A DNA stretch of 35,102 bases from CAYLRY01 sp964386535. GTDB lineage: Bacteria; Chloroflexota; Dehalococcoidia; Dehalococcoidales; UBA3254. Below, piece by piece: positions 14,525 through 22,558 of this stretch. The DNA lies in contig CAYLRY010000031.1 of the NCBI GenBank assembly GCA_964386535.1, forward strand, positions 1 to 35,102, written 5' to 3'. The notes beneath the pieces were generated by a model. That model saw only the letters and a program-made list of their open reading frames with translations. It ran no database searches and was not told the origin of the DNA. Each line of letters starts with the position of its first letter. Within the stretch, counting starts at the first letter, position 1. The translations under genes were made by a program, and so were the position numbers.

Positions 14525-15220
14525 ATGAAGAACAATCATACCGGGGAAAAACTGCTGGATGTATATGAGAGGCTGCTGGCGCACTACGGTCCGCAGCACT
14601 GGTGGCCAGCCGAGGAGCCTTTTGAAGTTATGGTTGGGGCGGTTTTAACTCAATCTACCGCCTGGACCAATGTGGAAAAGTGTATTAACAACTTAAAAAA
14701 GGTGAATATTCTATATCCTCAGGGAATCAGGCAGATTTCAGAGAGGGATCTGGCAGAGCTTATATATCCGTGCGGCTATTATAATGCTAAAGCTAAAAAA
14801 ATCAAGGCTCTGGCTGAATGGTTCGGTGAAAGGTTTCATGACAATCCGGATAGAATGCGTGCTGAGGGACTGGAGGGACTGAGGGAGGAATTACTGAAAG
14901 TATACGGGATAGGTGAAGAAACGGCTGACTCCATTTTGTTATATGCCTGCGTTATGCCGGTCTTTGTTATTGATGCCTATACCAGGAGAATAGTAGACCG
15001 CCTGGGAATCCAACCCGAGGATGAGAAATACAGGCATTTTCAGGCTTTGTTTATGGATAATCTACCAACTGAGGTGCAGCTTTTTAATGAATTTCATGCT
15101 TTGCTGGTAGCCCTGGGGAAAGACATCTGCCGGAAGAGATCTCCGGAATGTAAAGAATGCTGCCTGAGGAAGGTATGCAAACAGGCATCTGGTGCATTAA
15201 TATATAATAGCGAGGTGTAA
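14525..15220 (+). CDS. Endonuclease III-like HhH-GPD DNA glycosylase with [4Fe-4S] cluster
   Basis: A base-excision repair glycosylase of 231 residues. The helix-hairpin-helix VYGIGEETADSILLYA (about 140-155) is followed by the catalytic Asp in VIDAYTRR. The C-terminus has the classic C-x6-C-x2-C-x5-C cluster motif within CRKRSPECKECCLRKVC. The early segment VLTQSTAWTNVEKCINNL resembles the MagIII and thermophilic EndoIII-domain branch rather than Nth. The Lys that gives EndoIII its lyase activity (GRKTA in E. coli Nth) is Glu here (GEETA), so a monofunctional glycosylase is predicted, perhaps for alkylated purines. It is the first gene of an apparent operon: its stop lies two bases before the next ATG. 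Confidence 0.9.
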   Translation: MKNNHTGEKLLDVYERLLAHYGPQHWWPAEEPFEVMVGAVLTQSTAWTNVEKCINNLKKVNILYPQGIRQISERDLAELIYPCGYYNAKAKKIKALAEWFGERFHDNPDRMRAEGLEGLREELLKVYGIGEETADSILLYACVMPVFVIDAYTRRIVDRLGIQPEDEKYRHFQALFMDNLPTEVQLFNEFHALLVALGKDICRKRSPECKECCLRKVCKQASGALIYNSEV

Positions 15221-15222
15221 TT

Positions 15223-15981
15223 ATGACTGATAACCCGGTTATTTATTTAAAAAAAGGACATATAGGGCAGATGACCTTAAACCAGCCGGAAACAGGCAAT
15301 GCTGTTGATCTAAATATGGCACAGGAACTGTCAGAGGTTTGCAAGGAGATTAACCGGGATAGCGAAGTATATGTTGCAGTTGTCACTGGAGCGGGTAAGG
15401 ACTTTTGCTCAGGTGGGGATATAAAGGAAATAGTTTGCGGAAATATCCCGGGTCAACAAAGCCCTGCGGAAGCCATAGCCAGCATTGATAAACCGGTGAT
15501 AGGGGTGATCAACGGAGATGCCCTGGGTGAGGGTCTTGAGATAGCCCTGGCCTGTGACATAAGGCTGGCGGCGGATACAGCCAGATTCGGGATGCCACAG
15601 ATAACCCAGGGCAGGCTGCCGATGGACGGGGGCACACAGAGACTATCCCGCATAGTGGGAAAGGGCAAAGCCCTGGAAATGACACTTTTAGGGGAAAGTA
15701 TCGATGCTGTTACTGCGCTAGACATCGGCCTGGTGAATAAGGTGGTCAGCCGGGATATGCTGCAAGTAGAGGCAGATAGACTGGCTGTGACTATAGCAGG
15801 GAAGGCGCCGATTGCCCTGCGTTACGTTAAAGAAGCGGTGAATAAAGGACTGGACTTGACGCTGGAGCAAGGGCTGCGGCTGGAGGCTGACCTGTATTTT
15901 CTGATTCATACTACCAGCGACCGCACGGAAGGTATTAAATCATTTCTGGGTAAAAAGCCGCCGCAGTACAAGGGAGAATAG
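15223..15981 (+). CDS. Enoyl-CoA hydratase/isomerase family protein, one catalytic Glu replaced
   Basis: A crotonase-fold protein of 252 residues. The oxyanion-hole region GKDFCSGGDIKEI (about 58-70) and the second one around INGDALGEGLEIALACDIRLA are present. The first catalytic Glu of hydratases is kept (GLEIALACD), but the second, normally in a PE(I/V)xxG context, is Gln here (GMPQITQG). Without it, classical water addition is unlikely, and an isomerase, decarboxylase or hydrolase role is possible. The C-terminal tail (EGIKSFLGKKPPQYKGE) is complete. ATG at 15223 with a GAGGTG site that overlaps the upstream stop. The neighbouring CoA-transferase and second crotonase suggest acyl-CoA metabolism. 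Confidence 0.88.
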   Translation: MTDNPVIYLKKGHIGQMTLNQPETGNAVDLNMAQELSEVCKEINRDSEVYVAVVTGAGKDFCSGGDIKEIVCGNIPGQQSPAEAIASIDKPVIGVINGDALGEGLEIALACDIRLAADTARFGMPQITQGRLPMDGGTQRLSRIVGKGKALEMTLLGESIDAVTALDIGLVNKVVSRDMLQVEADRLAVTIAGKAPIALRYVKEAVNKGLDLTLEQGLRLEADLYFLIHTTSDRTEGIKSFLGKKPPQYKGE

Positions 15982-16014
15982 CCGGGGATAAACAATAACC
16001 GAAAAACAATCACC

Positions 16015-16073
16015 AGATAAAAATCAAATCTCAAAAATCAAAAATAAAGATTAAAAATAAAAAAAGAAATAAA
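16015..16073. repeat. A-rich quasi-repeat (CAAAAATCAAA type), copy 2
   Basis: Imperfect repeats AAAATCAAATCTCAAAAATC and similar fill the gap between the two crotonase genes, resembling 5731-5790. As a result the downstream ATG has no recognisable Shine-Dalgarno sequence. Confidence 0.5.
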
Positions 16074-16790
16074 ATGTCTGATTTTGAAGCCATAATTTAT
16101 GAAAAAAAAGACCAGGTAGCGTATATCACACTTAACCGCCCAAAAGCGCTCAATGCCTATAATATCCGGATGAGGGATGAGCTGTTTGAAGCTCTAGGGG
16201 CTATACGAGACGATGACGAAATAAGAGTGACCATTCTGAAAGGCGCCGGGGAAAAGGCGTTTTGCGCGGGGGCAGATTTAACAGAATTTCTTTCTGCTCC
16301 TCCACCGGTGTTTGCCCGGGAAGCCCGTTTTGGGCGGGACGTATGGGGCCGTTTTATCAGTATTTACAAACCTTTTATTGCCGCCATGCACGGTTACGTA
16401 CTGGGATCCGGGATAGAAATGTCTCTGTGCTGCGATATCAGGCTTTGTTCCGAGGATGCCAGTTTCGGGCTGCCGGAAGTTGGGCTGGGTATCATACCCG
16501 CAGCAGGAGGCAGCCAGACGTTACCGAGGGTAATAGGAAGAGCAAATGCGCACGATATTTTAATGAGTGGACGCTGGATAAAGGCTGATGAAGCCAAGCG
16601 CATGAAACTGATTAACAGGGTGGTACCGCGTCAGGATCTTTACCCTGAAGCCGAAAGGATAGCCAATAAGATCAAGGTATGCAATCCTCTAGCGGTTTCT
16701 CATGTAAAACAGGCTATTACCAGGGGTTTAGATATGAGCCTGGAAGAAGGACTCAAATTAGAGCAAAGGTTGGGAAAGGGTTTACTTTAG
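16074..16790 (+). CDS. Enoyl-CoA hydratase, C-terminally short
   Basis: A 238-residue crotonase-family protein with both hydratase glutamates: GSGIEMSLCCDIRL and FGLPEVGLGIIPAAGG. The first oxyanion segment is EKAFCAGADLTEF (about 60-72). It would hydrate a 2-enoyl-CoA to 3-hydroxyacyl-CoA in beta-oxidation. It ends LEQRLGKGLL, about 20-25 residues before the usual C-terminal motif (compare EGIKSFLGKKPPQYKGE in the preceding gene), and the DNA after the stop does not encode the missing tail in any obvious frame. The tail helps form the trimer and active-site lid in the family, so activity could be altered. The ATG follows an A-rich tract and has no clear ribosome binding site. Confidence 0.87.
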   Translation: MSDFEAIIYEKKDQVAYITLNRPKALNAYNIRMRDELFEALGAIRDDDEIRVTILKGAGEKAFCAGADLTEFLSAPPPVFAREARFGRDVWGRFISIYKPFIAAMHGYVLGSGIEMSLCCDIRLCSEDASFGLPEVGLGIIPAAGGSQTLPRVIGRANAHDILMSGRWIKADEAKRMKLINRVVPRQDLYPEAERIANKIKVCNPLAVSHVKQAITRGLDMSLEEGLKLEQRLGKGLL

Positions 16791-16794
16791 AAAT

Positions 16795-17065
16795 ATGAAG
16801 TATTTAACTATCCTTATATTTTGCCTGTTTTTAAAACAACTACGTTTTCAGCCTGTTCGGGTAACCGTAGCAATACCAGAAATAAAACCGGCGTTAAGCT
16901 GAGTATAATTACCGAGGAATTTCCTCCCTTTGTTTTTATATACGTCTAGATTCCGGGACAGAGGTAAACAGCCTGGAAGAGGCAAAAAAAGCAGGCTCAA
17001 TTGCGGTTTACCGAATTGATTCCAACCAATATATTGACATCTTGCCTTTACCGCCAGGTTTTTAG
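16795..17065 (+). pseudogene. Decayed extracellular solute-binding lipoprotein (probable)
   Basis: The pieces read like a family 3 substrate-binding lipoprotein broken by frameshifts. An ATG at 16795 opens a hydrophobic MKYLTILIFCLF. A shift then gives a lipobox-like TFSACSGN, followed by GVKLSIITEEFPPFVFI, typical of the mature N-terminus of amino-acid-binding proteins. After a stop and another shift comes SGTEVNSLEEAKKAGSIAVY, which resembles the SLEDLKGKKIAV stretch of the family, ending at a stop at 17063-17065. The region between these two domains is largely deleted. A further open stretch to about 17189 has no recognisable content. Confidence 0.5.
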
Positions 17066-17197
17066 CGTTTCTGGACTAAAGCAGTAGATAATAGGACCAG
17101 CCCGGCAGCATTTAATGAGGATGAAAGAGATACTCCGTTTGATATTCGCACATGTGGAATATTTGATTTTAACTTCGATTTTAGATAAAGTATAATA

Positions 17198-17227
17198 TTG
17201 ACCCAGTCGAATATCCTATCGTATATT
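17198..17227 (+). promoter_or_regulatory. Sigma-A promoter of the CoA-transferase operon
   Basis: TTGACC (17198-17203), an 18-bp spacer and TATATT (17222-17227). Start expected near 17234, about 60 bases before the GTG. Confidence 0.65.
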
Positions 17228-17293
17228 TTGTGCTGGATTACGTTTGATATTTATAGTTTAAGTTAAGAAAAAATTTTCACAGGAGGAAAAATA

Positions 17294-18007
17294 GTGGACA
17301 AGGTATTTCCCAGCCTTGAAGAAGCAATCAAAGATATTCCAGATGGGGCAACCATAGGTTTCCCAGGCTTCTTCACTTGCGGTAATGCGCTGTATCTTAC
17401 CAAAGCCCTGGCAAAACAAGGGGCTAAAAATCTCACCATTGTAGTGATGCAACTGGGCGTAGGTAATGAGGAGATAAACGAACTTCTACAGAACGGCCAG
17501 GTTAAAAAAGCTATCTGCAATTATCCTTTCTACCGTTCGGCCAGCCGGAAATCCTTATTTGAACAACTGGTGCGGGAAGGAAAAGTGGAATGTGATTTGT
17601 ATCCTATGGGGACCTTTATTGAAAAGATGAGGGCTGCTGGTGCGGGTATTCCGGCTTTTTATACTCCTACCGGTGTGGGCACCTATGTTGCTGAAGGTAA
17701 AGAGGTACGGACTTTTAACGGGAAAGAATGTCTAATGGAATATGCTTTGAAGTTGGATTATGCCTTTATCCATGCTTATAAGGCTGACCATATGGGCAAT
17801 GTAGTTTTCCGTAAGACAGCCAGAAATTACAATCAGGAAATGGCTAAAGCTGCCAGAATTACCATTGTTGAAGCTGAGAATATAGTCGAAACAGGCGATC
17901 TGGATCCCGATCTGGTGCATTTACCCAGTATCTATGTGAAAAGGGTTGTAAAGGTCGAGCGGCCCAAAATCAATGTCACCATCGAAGCTACACCGTCCAA
18001 ATCATAA
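17294..18007 (+). CDS. 3-oxoacid/acyl CoA-transferase, subunit A
   Basis: Alpha subunit (237 residues) of a family I CoA-transferase, the enzymes that move CoA between acetoacetate, acetate, butyrate or succinate. The start has the family pattern of a glycine-rich CoA-binding stretch (ATIGFPGFFTCGNALYLTKAL), and the later segment FYTPTGVGTYVAEGKEVRTFNGKECLMEYAL with HAYKADHMGNVVFR is characteristic. GTG start at 17294 with AGGAGG seven bases before. Subunit B follows 30 bp later, behind its own strong site. The acyl specificity cannot be read from the sequence. With the nearby crotonases and thiolase, a role in activating or releasing a short-chain fatty acid is likely. Confidence 0.93.
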   Translation: MDKVFPSLEEAIKDIPDGATIGFPGFFTCGNALYLTKALAKQGAKNLTIVVMQLGVGNEEINELLQNGQVKKAICNYPFYRSASRKSLFEQLVREGKVECDLYPMGTFIEKMRAAGAGIPAFYTPTGVGTYVAEGKEVRTFNGKECLMEYALKLDYAFIHAYKADHMGNVVFRKTARNYNQEMAKAARITIVEAENIVETGDLDPDLVHLPSIYVKRVVKVERPKINVTIEATPSKS

Positions 18008-18037
18008 AATAATAAACACTTATTCAGGAGGTTTTAG

Positions 18038-18721
18038 GTGGCCAACGCAAAGAAATTTGAAGGTATCGCGCGAGAGTTAATCGCTTTAAGAATAGCCAAT
18101 GAGATTCCGGATGGCAGCTATGCCAACCTGGGGATCGGAATCCCGACCCTGGTCTCCAACTGGATTGAAGGACGGGATATAGTACTGGAATCCGAGATTG
18201 GGATGTTGAATACCGGTCCACTGGCTTTTGACGAAGCTATTGACCAGGACTGTATCAATGCTAGTTGCCAGCCGGTAACAGAATTACCTGGAGCATGTTA
18301 TTTTTCCAGCGCAGAGTCATTCGCCATGATCAGGGGTGGATTCATGGATTATGCCGTACTGGGTGCCTTACAGGTAGCCGAGAACGGCGATTACGCAGGT
18401 TGGAATATTCCTTCGACCGGCAGAGGCAAACTGGGCAATATCGGAGGTTCCATGGATCTGGCTGTGGGCGCTAAAAATCTTTTTATTGCCATGGAGCATG
18501 TTACGAATACCGGTGAGTTTAAAGTAGTCAAGCGCTGTGATTATCCGCTAACTGCTAAAGGTGTGGTGAAAAAGATCTTTACTAATCTTGCGGTTATAGA
18601 CGTCACACCCGCCGGTCTGGTTCTGAGAGAAGTAGCTCCTGGTTTGACAGCAGAAGACGTGCAATCAGTAACTGAACCCAAGCTGATTATTGCCAAAGAC
18701 TTGAAGGAAATGGGTCTTTAG
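18038..18721 (+). CDS. 3-oxoacid/acyl CoA-transferase, subunit B
   Basis: Beta subunit of 227 residues, which carries the glutamate that forms the glutamyl-CoA intermediate, here in LESEIGMLNTGP (about 50-61; SENG in many relatives). YANLGIGIPTLVSNW (about 28-42) and GGSMDLAVGAKNLFIAMEH are family hallmarks. GTG start at 18038 behind CAGGAGG. The stop (18719-18721) overlaps the stop of the convergent DUF35 gene by three to four bases, so there is no space for a classical terminator between the two operons. Confidence 0.94.
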   Translation: MANAKKFEGIARELIALRIANEIPDGSYANLGIGIPTLVSNWIEGRDIVLESEIGMLNTGPLAFDEAIDQDCINASCQPVTELPGACYFSSAESFAMIRGGFMDYAVLGALQVAENGDYAGWNIPSTGRGKLGNIGGSMDLAVGAKNLFIAMEHVTNTGEFKVVKRCDYPLTAKGVVKKIFTNLAVIDVTPAGLVLREVAPGLTAEDVQSVTEPKLIIAKDLKEMGL

Positions 18722-19125
18722 GTTTCAAGAACAAAAAGTGGGGCTACGCCGGTTTCCGGGCGTTTTTCGGGTACAACCAGCGGGGCCACCATTTTAACCC
18801 TTTTATTTATCAATTCCATTGAAGCGGTATCGGACTCGATACCGCTTAAATTTGCCATTAACCAGGGTCCTTCATCCAGCTCAACCATTATGATGATATA
18901 GGGCGGCTGGCCATGACGGCTTTCCGGCGGTACGTGGACGCACGTAAAGGTAACGATTTTACCTCTGCCGGAAAGCTGGATTATATCCATTTTGAGACTG
19001 CCGCAATTGCGGCAGACCATACGAGGAGGTATATTGATTTCCCCACAGTCGAGACACTTCAATCCTAAAAGCCGGTTTTCTTTTAAAGCTGAACTATATT
19101 CTCTAACGGTCAATTTGGGTTGCAT
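18718..19125 (-). CDS. DUF35 zinc-ribbon/OB-fold protein, partner of the thiolase
   Basis: A 135-residue protein of the DUF35 (ChsH2/acyl-CoA-associated) family. An N-terminal rubredoxin-like zinc ribbon with CLDC and CRNC (about residues 23-41) is followed by an OB fold (GRGKIVTFTCVHVPPE...PPYIIIMVELDEGP). Such proteins bind SCP-x-type thiolases, hydratases or acetoacetyl-CoA synthases and are needed for their activity. The ATG at 19125 overlaps the thiolase stop (TAATG) and is preceded by AAAGGGG; a TTG two codons upstream is less likely. The tight coupling to the thiolase supports a complex between the two. Confidence 0.9.
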   Translation of the reverse strand: MQPKLTVREYSSALKENRLLGLKCLDCGEINIPPRMVCRNCGSLKMDIIQLSGRGKIVTFTCVHVPPESRHGQPPYIIIMVELDEGPWLMANLSGIESDTASMELINKRVKMVAPLVVPEKRPETGVAPLFVLET

Positions 19126-20300
19126 TACCAACCCCTTTGTAAAACCAGGTTACAGTGGATACTGCCACTGGCCCCCATAGTATCAGTAAGTCCGGTTCTG
19201 GCGCCCTCAACCTGAGTATGCCCGCATTCACCACGCAACTGCCTGACTATTTCATACACCTGTGAGGCTCCAGTTGCCCCAACAGGGTGTCCTTTTGATT
19301 TCAAACCACCTGATGGATTAATTGCCACCTTACCACCTATCAGGGTCTCACCACGGGCTACGGCTTCGCCTCCATGGCCGCGCTCAAAAAAGCCCAAACT
19401 TTCGATGGCAATAATTTCAGCAATGGAGAAGCTGTCATGAAGCTCACAGACATCGATGTCTTCTGGGCCAACTCCAGCCATGGCATACGCCTGCCGGGAG
19501 GCCTTTTCGCGGGCGATTAACCAGGGGAGGTGTTCCCTCTGTCCGGCCAGGGTACCAGCCGATGCCTGGCCACAGCCGGTAATATAGACCGGTCTGGGGG
19601 TCAGTTTTTTAGCTATTTCTTCGGAGGCGAGCACTACCGCCGCAGCGCCGTCTGAAAAAGGACAGCAATCATAGACCTGCAAAGGCTGACAGACCATGTT
19701 GCTTTTCAGCACTTTTTCAACGGTCAACTCACGCTGTAAATGTGCTTTTGGATTGAGTAAACCATATTTATGAGCTTTAACTGAGACCAGCGCCATCTGC
19801 TCTTTAAGTCTGGATAGAGGAATGCGGTTTCGCTGTGCATATAGATGGGTCAACATAGCGAAGACGCCTGGGAAAGTGATGCCGCAGGAATATTCAGAAA
19901 ACCTCTCACAATACATTGAATAGATTTGAGTGGCAAGTTTGGTACCCATTGAAGCTGCCCTTTCTGTTCCACCCACCAGAACCAGGTCATATAAACCAGA
20001 CATTATCCAGATAAAAGCATCCCGGATGGCTACGCTGGAAGAAGCACAGGCGCCGTCATAGACATTAGCTGGAACGTGGGGAAGTCCCAGGCTCTCAGCG
20101 ATAAAAGTGTGGGCTATCTGCTGGCCTTCCTCAAAGTCACTCATGGCGTTACCCACCAGCAAAGCCTGAATTTGCCCTGGTTTTAGACCGGCCTCGTTAA
20201 GAGCATCCATGGCGGCTTCTGCAAAAAGTTCCGTGGTGGTTCGCGTTTGTGCCCCACTGAATTTGGTCTCGCCGACCCCAACTACTGCAACTCTCCGCAT
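19125..20300 (-). CDS. Thiolase (acetyl-CoA acetyltransferase family, SCP-x/DUF35-dependent type)
   Basis: A 391-residue thiolase-fold enzyme. The nucleophilic Cys is in DGACASSSVAI (about 82-92), the catalytic His in CELHDSFSIAE and the final active-site motif is SGGLKSKGHPVGATG (about 330-344). The Cys-His arrangement and the DUF35 partner match the archaeal/SCP-x branch rather than classical AtoB. The reaction would be condensation or cleavage of a 3-ketoacyl-CoA. The ATG at 20300 uses a GGAG that lies in the last codons of the upstream Fe-S oxidoreductase gene, so the thiolase is co-transcribed with an electron-transfer protein of beta-oxidation. Confidence 0.93.
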   Translation of the reverse strand: MRRVAVVGVGETKFSGAQTRTTTELFAEAAMDALNEAGLKPGQIQALLVGNAMSDFEEGQQIAHTFIAESLGLPHVPANVYDGACASSSVAIRDAFIWIMSGLYDLVLVGGTERAASMGTKLATQIYSMYCERFSEYSCGITFPGVFAMLTHLYAQRNRIPLSRLKEQMALVSVKAHKYGLLNPKAHLQRELTVEKVLKSNMVCQPLQVYDCCPFSDGAAAVVLASEEIAKKLTPRPVYITGCGQASAGTLAGQREHLPWLIAREKASRQAYAMAGVGPEDIDVCELHDSFSIAEIIAIESLGFFERGHGGEAVARGETLIGGKVAINPSGGLKSKGHPVGATGASQVYEIVRQLRGECGHTQVEGARTGLTDTMGASGSIHCNLVLQRGW

Positions 20301-20303
20301 TGA

Positions 20304-22517
20304 TTACTCCGGTTTAAGCGGCTGGTTATTCTGAGGTAACACAGCCCCTGCCAGGATTTCGGCGATATCCATGACCCTGACTGTTTCTTCCGCTTCACGG
20401 GTCTTAAGACCATCTTGGAACATCTGAAGACAATAAGGGCAGGCGGTAGCGATGGTCTTAGCGCCGGTATTCATGGCCTGGTCAGTTCTCATAACATTAA
20501 TGCGTTCACCGGTCTTTTGTTCTTCCAGCCAAAGGTGTCCTCCGCCGGCACCGCAGCAGAAATTTCTTTCACGGTTGCGAGTCATTTCGGCCAGTTTGAG
20601 ACCAGGTATTGATTGTAATACCTGGCGGGGTGCTTCAAAAATATTATTAAAGCGGCCGAGATAACAGCCATCATGATAAGTAACCAGACCAGGCATACTT
20701 TCATTTAATTTAAGCTTTCCTTCTTTTAACAATTGAAGCAGGAACTCGGAATGGTGAATCACTTCAAACCGGCCGCCGAATTGCGAATACTCGTTTTTCA
20801 GGGTGTTGTAGCAGTGGGCGCAGCCCGTAACAATCTTTTTTATATTATAGTTTTTCAAAACCTCGATATTTCTCTGTGCCTGCATCTGATAAAGATATTC
20901 GTTGCCGAGACGGCGTGCAGGATCGCCGCAGCAACTCTCCTCGCTGCCCAGGATACCGAATTTGACACCTGCCTGACGGAATAATTTAGCCGTGGCCTGA
21001 GCTACCTTGAGGCTGCGGTCTTCCAGGGCTTCGGTGCAGCCTACCCAGTAAAGGAAGTCCACTTCATTATCTTCAGAAAGGGTTTTAAGATCCATACCTT
21101 CATACCAGTTAGTACGTTCCAGCATGGTTCCGCGCCAGGGGTGGCCTCTGTCTTCTATACTGCGCAAGGCTCCTTCGGCTGTTTCCGGTATGGAAGCCTG
21201 CTCAAGGACCAGATTGCGCCGCATCTCAACAATTTTGGACATGGGCTCAATCCAGACAGGACAGACTTCCTGGCAGGCATAGCAGGTAGTGCAATTCCAG
21301 ATAGCATCGGTGGAGATGATATCGCCGATCATTAACCGGGTTTCTGCGGCTGGAGAAGAATCATCGGATGTTTCTAAAGGGGTTTCTGACTTAGAGTCAC
21401 CGTTTGAAACAGAATCATCTCCCTGAGAAATACCTCCTTTTTTCTTTGAGGCTTTACTTTGCGCTCCGGCAGCCAGTAAAACGGGCGCCTGTACCTGCCA
21501 GTGCTCCTTTAGGTCCTGAATAACCTTCTTAGGGCTAAGGGGTTTACCGCTAAGGTTAGCAGGACAATTATCAGAACAACGTCCGCAGCGAGTGCAGGCA
21601 TCCAGATCCAGAATATGTTTCCAGGTGAAACCTTCTATTTTAGAAACACCAAAGGACTCGGCTTTTTCTATATCAATCGGCTCCATAGCTCCGCGAGGCC
21701 CCAGGTTACGCCAGAATACATTTAAAGGAGAGAGAATGATATGCCAGAGACGGTTAAAGTAGAGGGCGATGTAAAGCAGAAAGCCGAAGGTAATAATGGA
21801 ATGAATCCACCAAATGGTGCGGTGAGCTATCAGCAAAGAATCATGGCTGAAATGGCGGAATGCTTGAGCCAGAACATAACCGCCGGGAGACCAGGGAGAC
21901 CAGGATGGGTTAGGCACTATTTCGTTGGCAGCTACTCGCAATCCTTCGACAATAAAACCGGTGACAACAATCAGGAGAATAGCTAGCAGCGCCATCAGAT
22001 CGCCGGTTTTATTATCCAACCTTTCCGGCCGTTGACCGTAGCGACGGATGAAGGCCAAAATGACACCAATTAGTGCCATGATGCCTCCAATATCCGAAAA
22101 AAGCGAATGAGCGAAATAAAAATTACCCAGGATAAAATCGTAAATATAATGACTGATCACATCCAGCGCGGTTCCCAGCAGCAGGAGTGCACAACCGATG
22201 GCAATCAGGAAATGAGCCAGCCCTGGATAAAGCTCTCTGGGGTTAAGATCACTCCAACGCAAAGGCCGGTGTCCAAGATTATCTGCAACTCCTATAAATT
22301 TCCGGTGAATGATACCATCGATAATAGTGGTTTTAATAAAGGCTTTCCACCTGTTGGCCAGGCTGCCTTTCAGGCGTGGATCTGCTTTTCCAATATGCCA
22401 CATCCTGTAACGGCGGTAAACAGCGTAAATCATAATACCAACTACGATTACCGCGATAGCATAAATTATTTCGCCTAAAGGGATGTTCCACAGGATTTCT
22501 CTGGATGGTTCGTACAT
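20304..22517 (-). CDS. Membrane Fe-S oxidoreductase (Etf:menaquinone oxidoreductase-like, DUF224/HdrD type)
   Basis: A 737-residue membrane protein. The N-terminal third is a NarI-like cytochrome b domain with about five to six membrane segments (around 12-34, 98-120, 135-157, 173-194 and 235-255) and His residues for heme. Two [4Fe-4S] motifs follow at C308/C311/C314/C318 and C409/C412/C415/C419, then two HdrD-type cysteine-rich domains (CC at 529-530 with C566/C569; CC at 654-655 with C693/C696). Proteins of this build pass electrons between EtfAB and menaquinone in syntrophic and sulfate-reducing fatty-acid oxidisers. Between the two ferredoxin motifs sits a Ser/Lys/Asp-rich stretch (about 345-392) that looks disordered. 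No etfAB is in the window. ATG at 22517 with GGGAG upstream; the thiolase gene follows after three bases. Confidence 0.92.
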   Translation of the reverse strand: MYEPSREILWNIPLGEIIYAIAVIVVGIMIYAVYRRYRMWHIGKADPRLKGSLANRWKAFIKTTIIDGIIHRKFIGVADNLGHRPLRWSDLNPRELYPGLAHFLIAIGCALLLLGTALDVISHYIYDFILGNFYFAHSLFSDIGGIMALIGVILAFIRRYGQRPERLDNKTGDLMALLAILLIVVTGFIVEGLRVAANEIVPNPSWSPWSPGGYVLAQAFRHFSHDSLLIAHRTIWWIHSIITFGFLLYIALYFNRLWHIILSPLNVFWRNLGPRGAMEPIDIEKAESFGVSKIEGFTWKHILDLDACTRCGRCSDNCPANLSGKPLSPKKVIQDLKEHWQVQAPVLLAAGAQSKASKKKGGISQGDDSVSNGDSKSETPLETSDDSSPAAETRLMIGDIISTDAIWNCTTCYACQEVCPVWIEPMSKIVEMRRNLVLEQASIPETAEGALRSIEDRGHPWRGTMLERTNWYEGMDLKTLSEDNEVDFLYWVGCTEALEDRSLKVAQATAKLFRQAGVKFGILGSEESCCGDPARRLGNEYLYQMQAQRNIEVLKNYNIKKIVTGCAHCYNTLKNEYSQFGGRFEVIHHSEFLLQLLKEGKLKLNESMPGLVTYHDGCYLGRFNNIFEAPRQVLQSIPGLKLAEMTRNRERNFCCGAGGGHLWLEEQKTGERINVMRTDQAMNTGAKTIATACPYCLQMFQDGLKTREAEETVRVMDIAEILAGAVLPQNNQPLKPE

Positions 22518-22558
22518 AAAAGGCTCCCAATTAATAATAAATCACTCGATACTCCATT

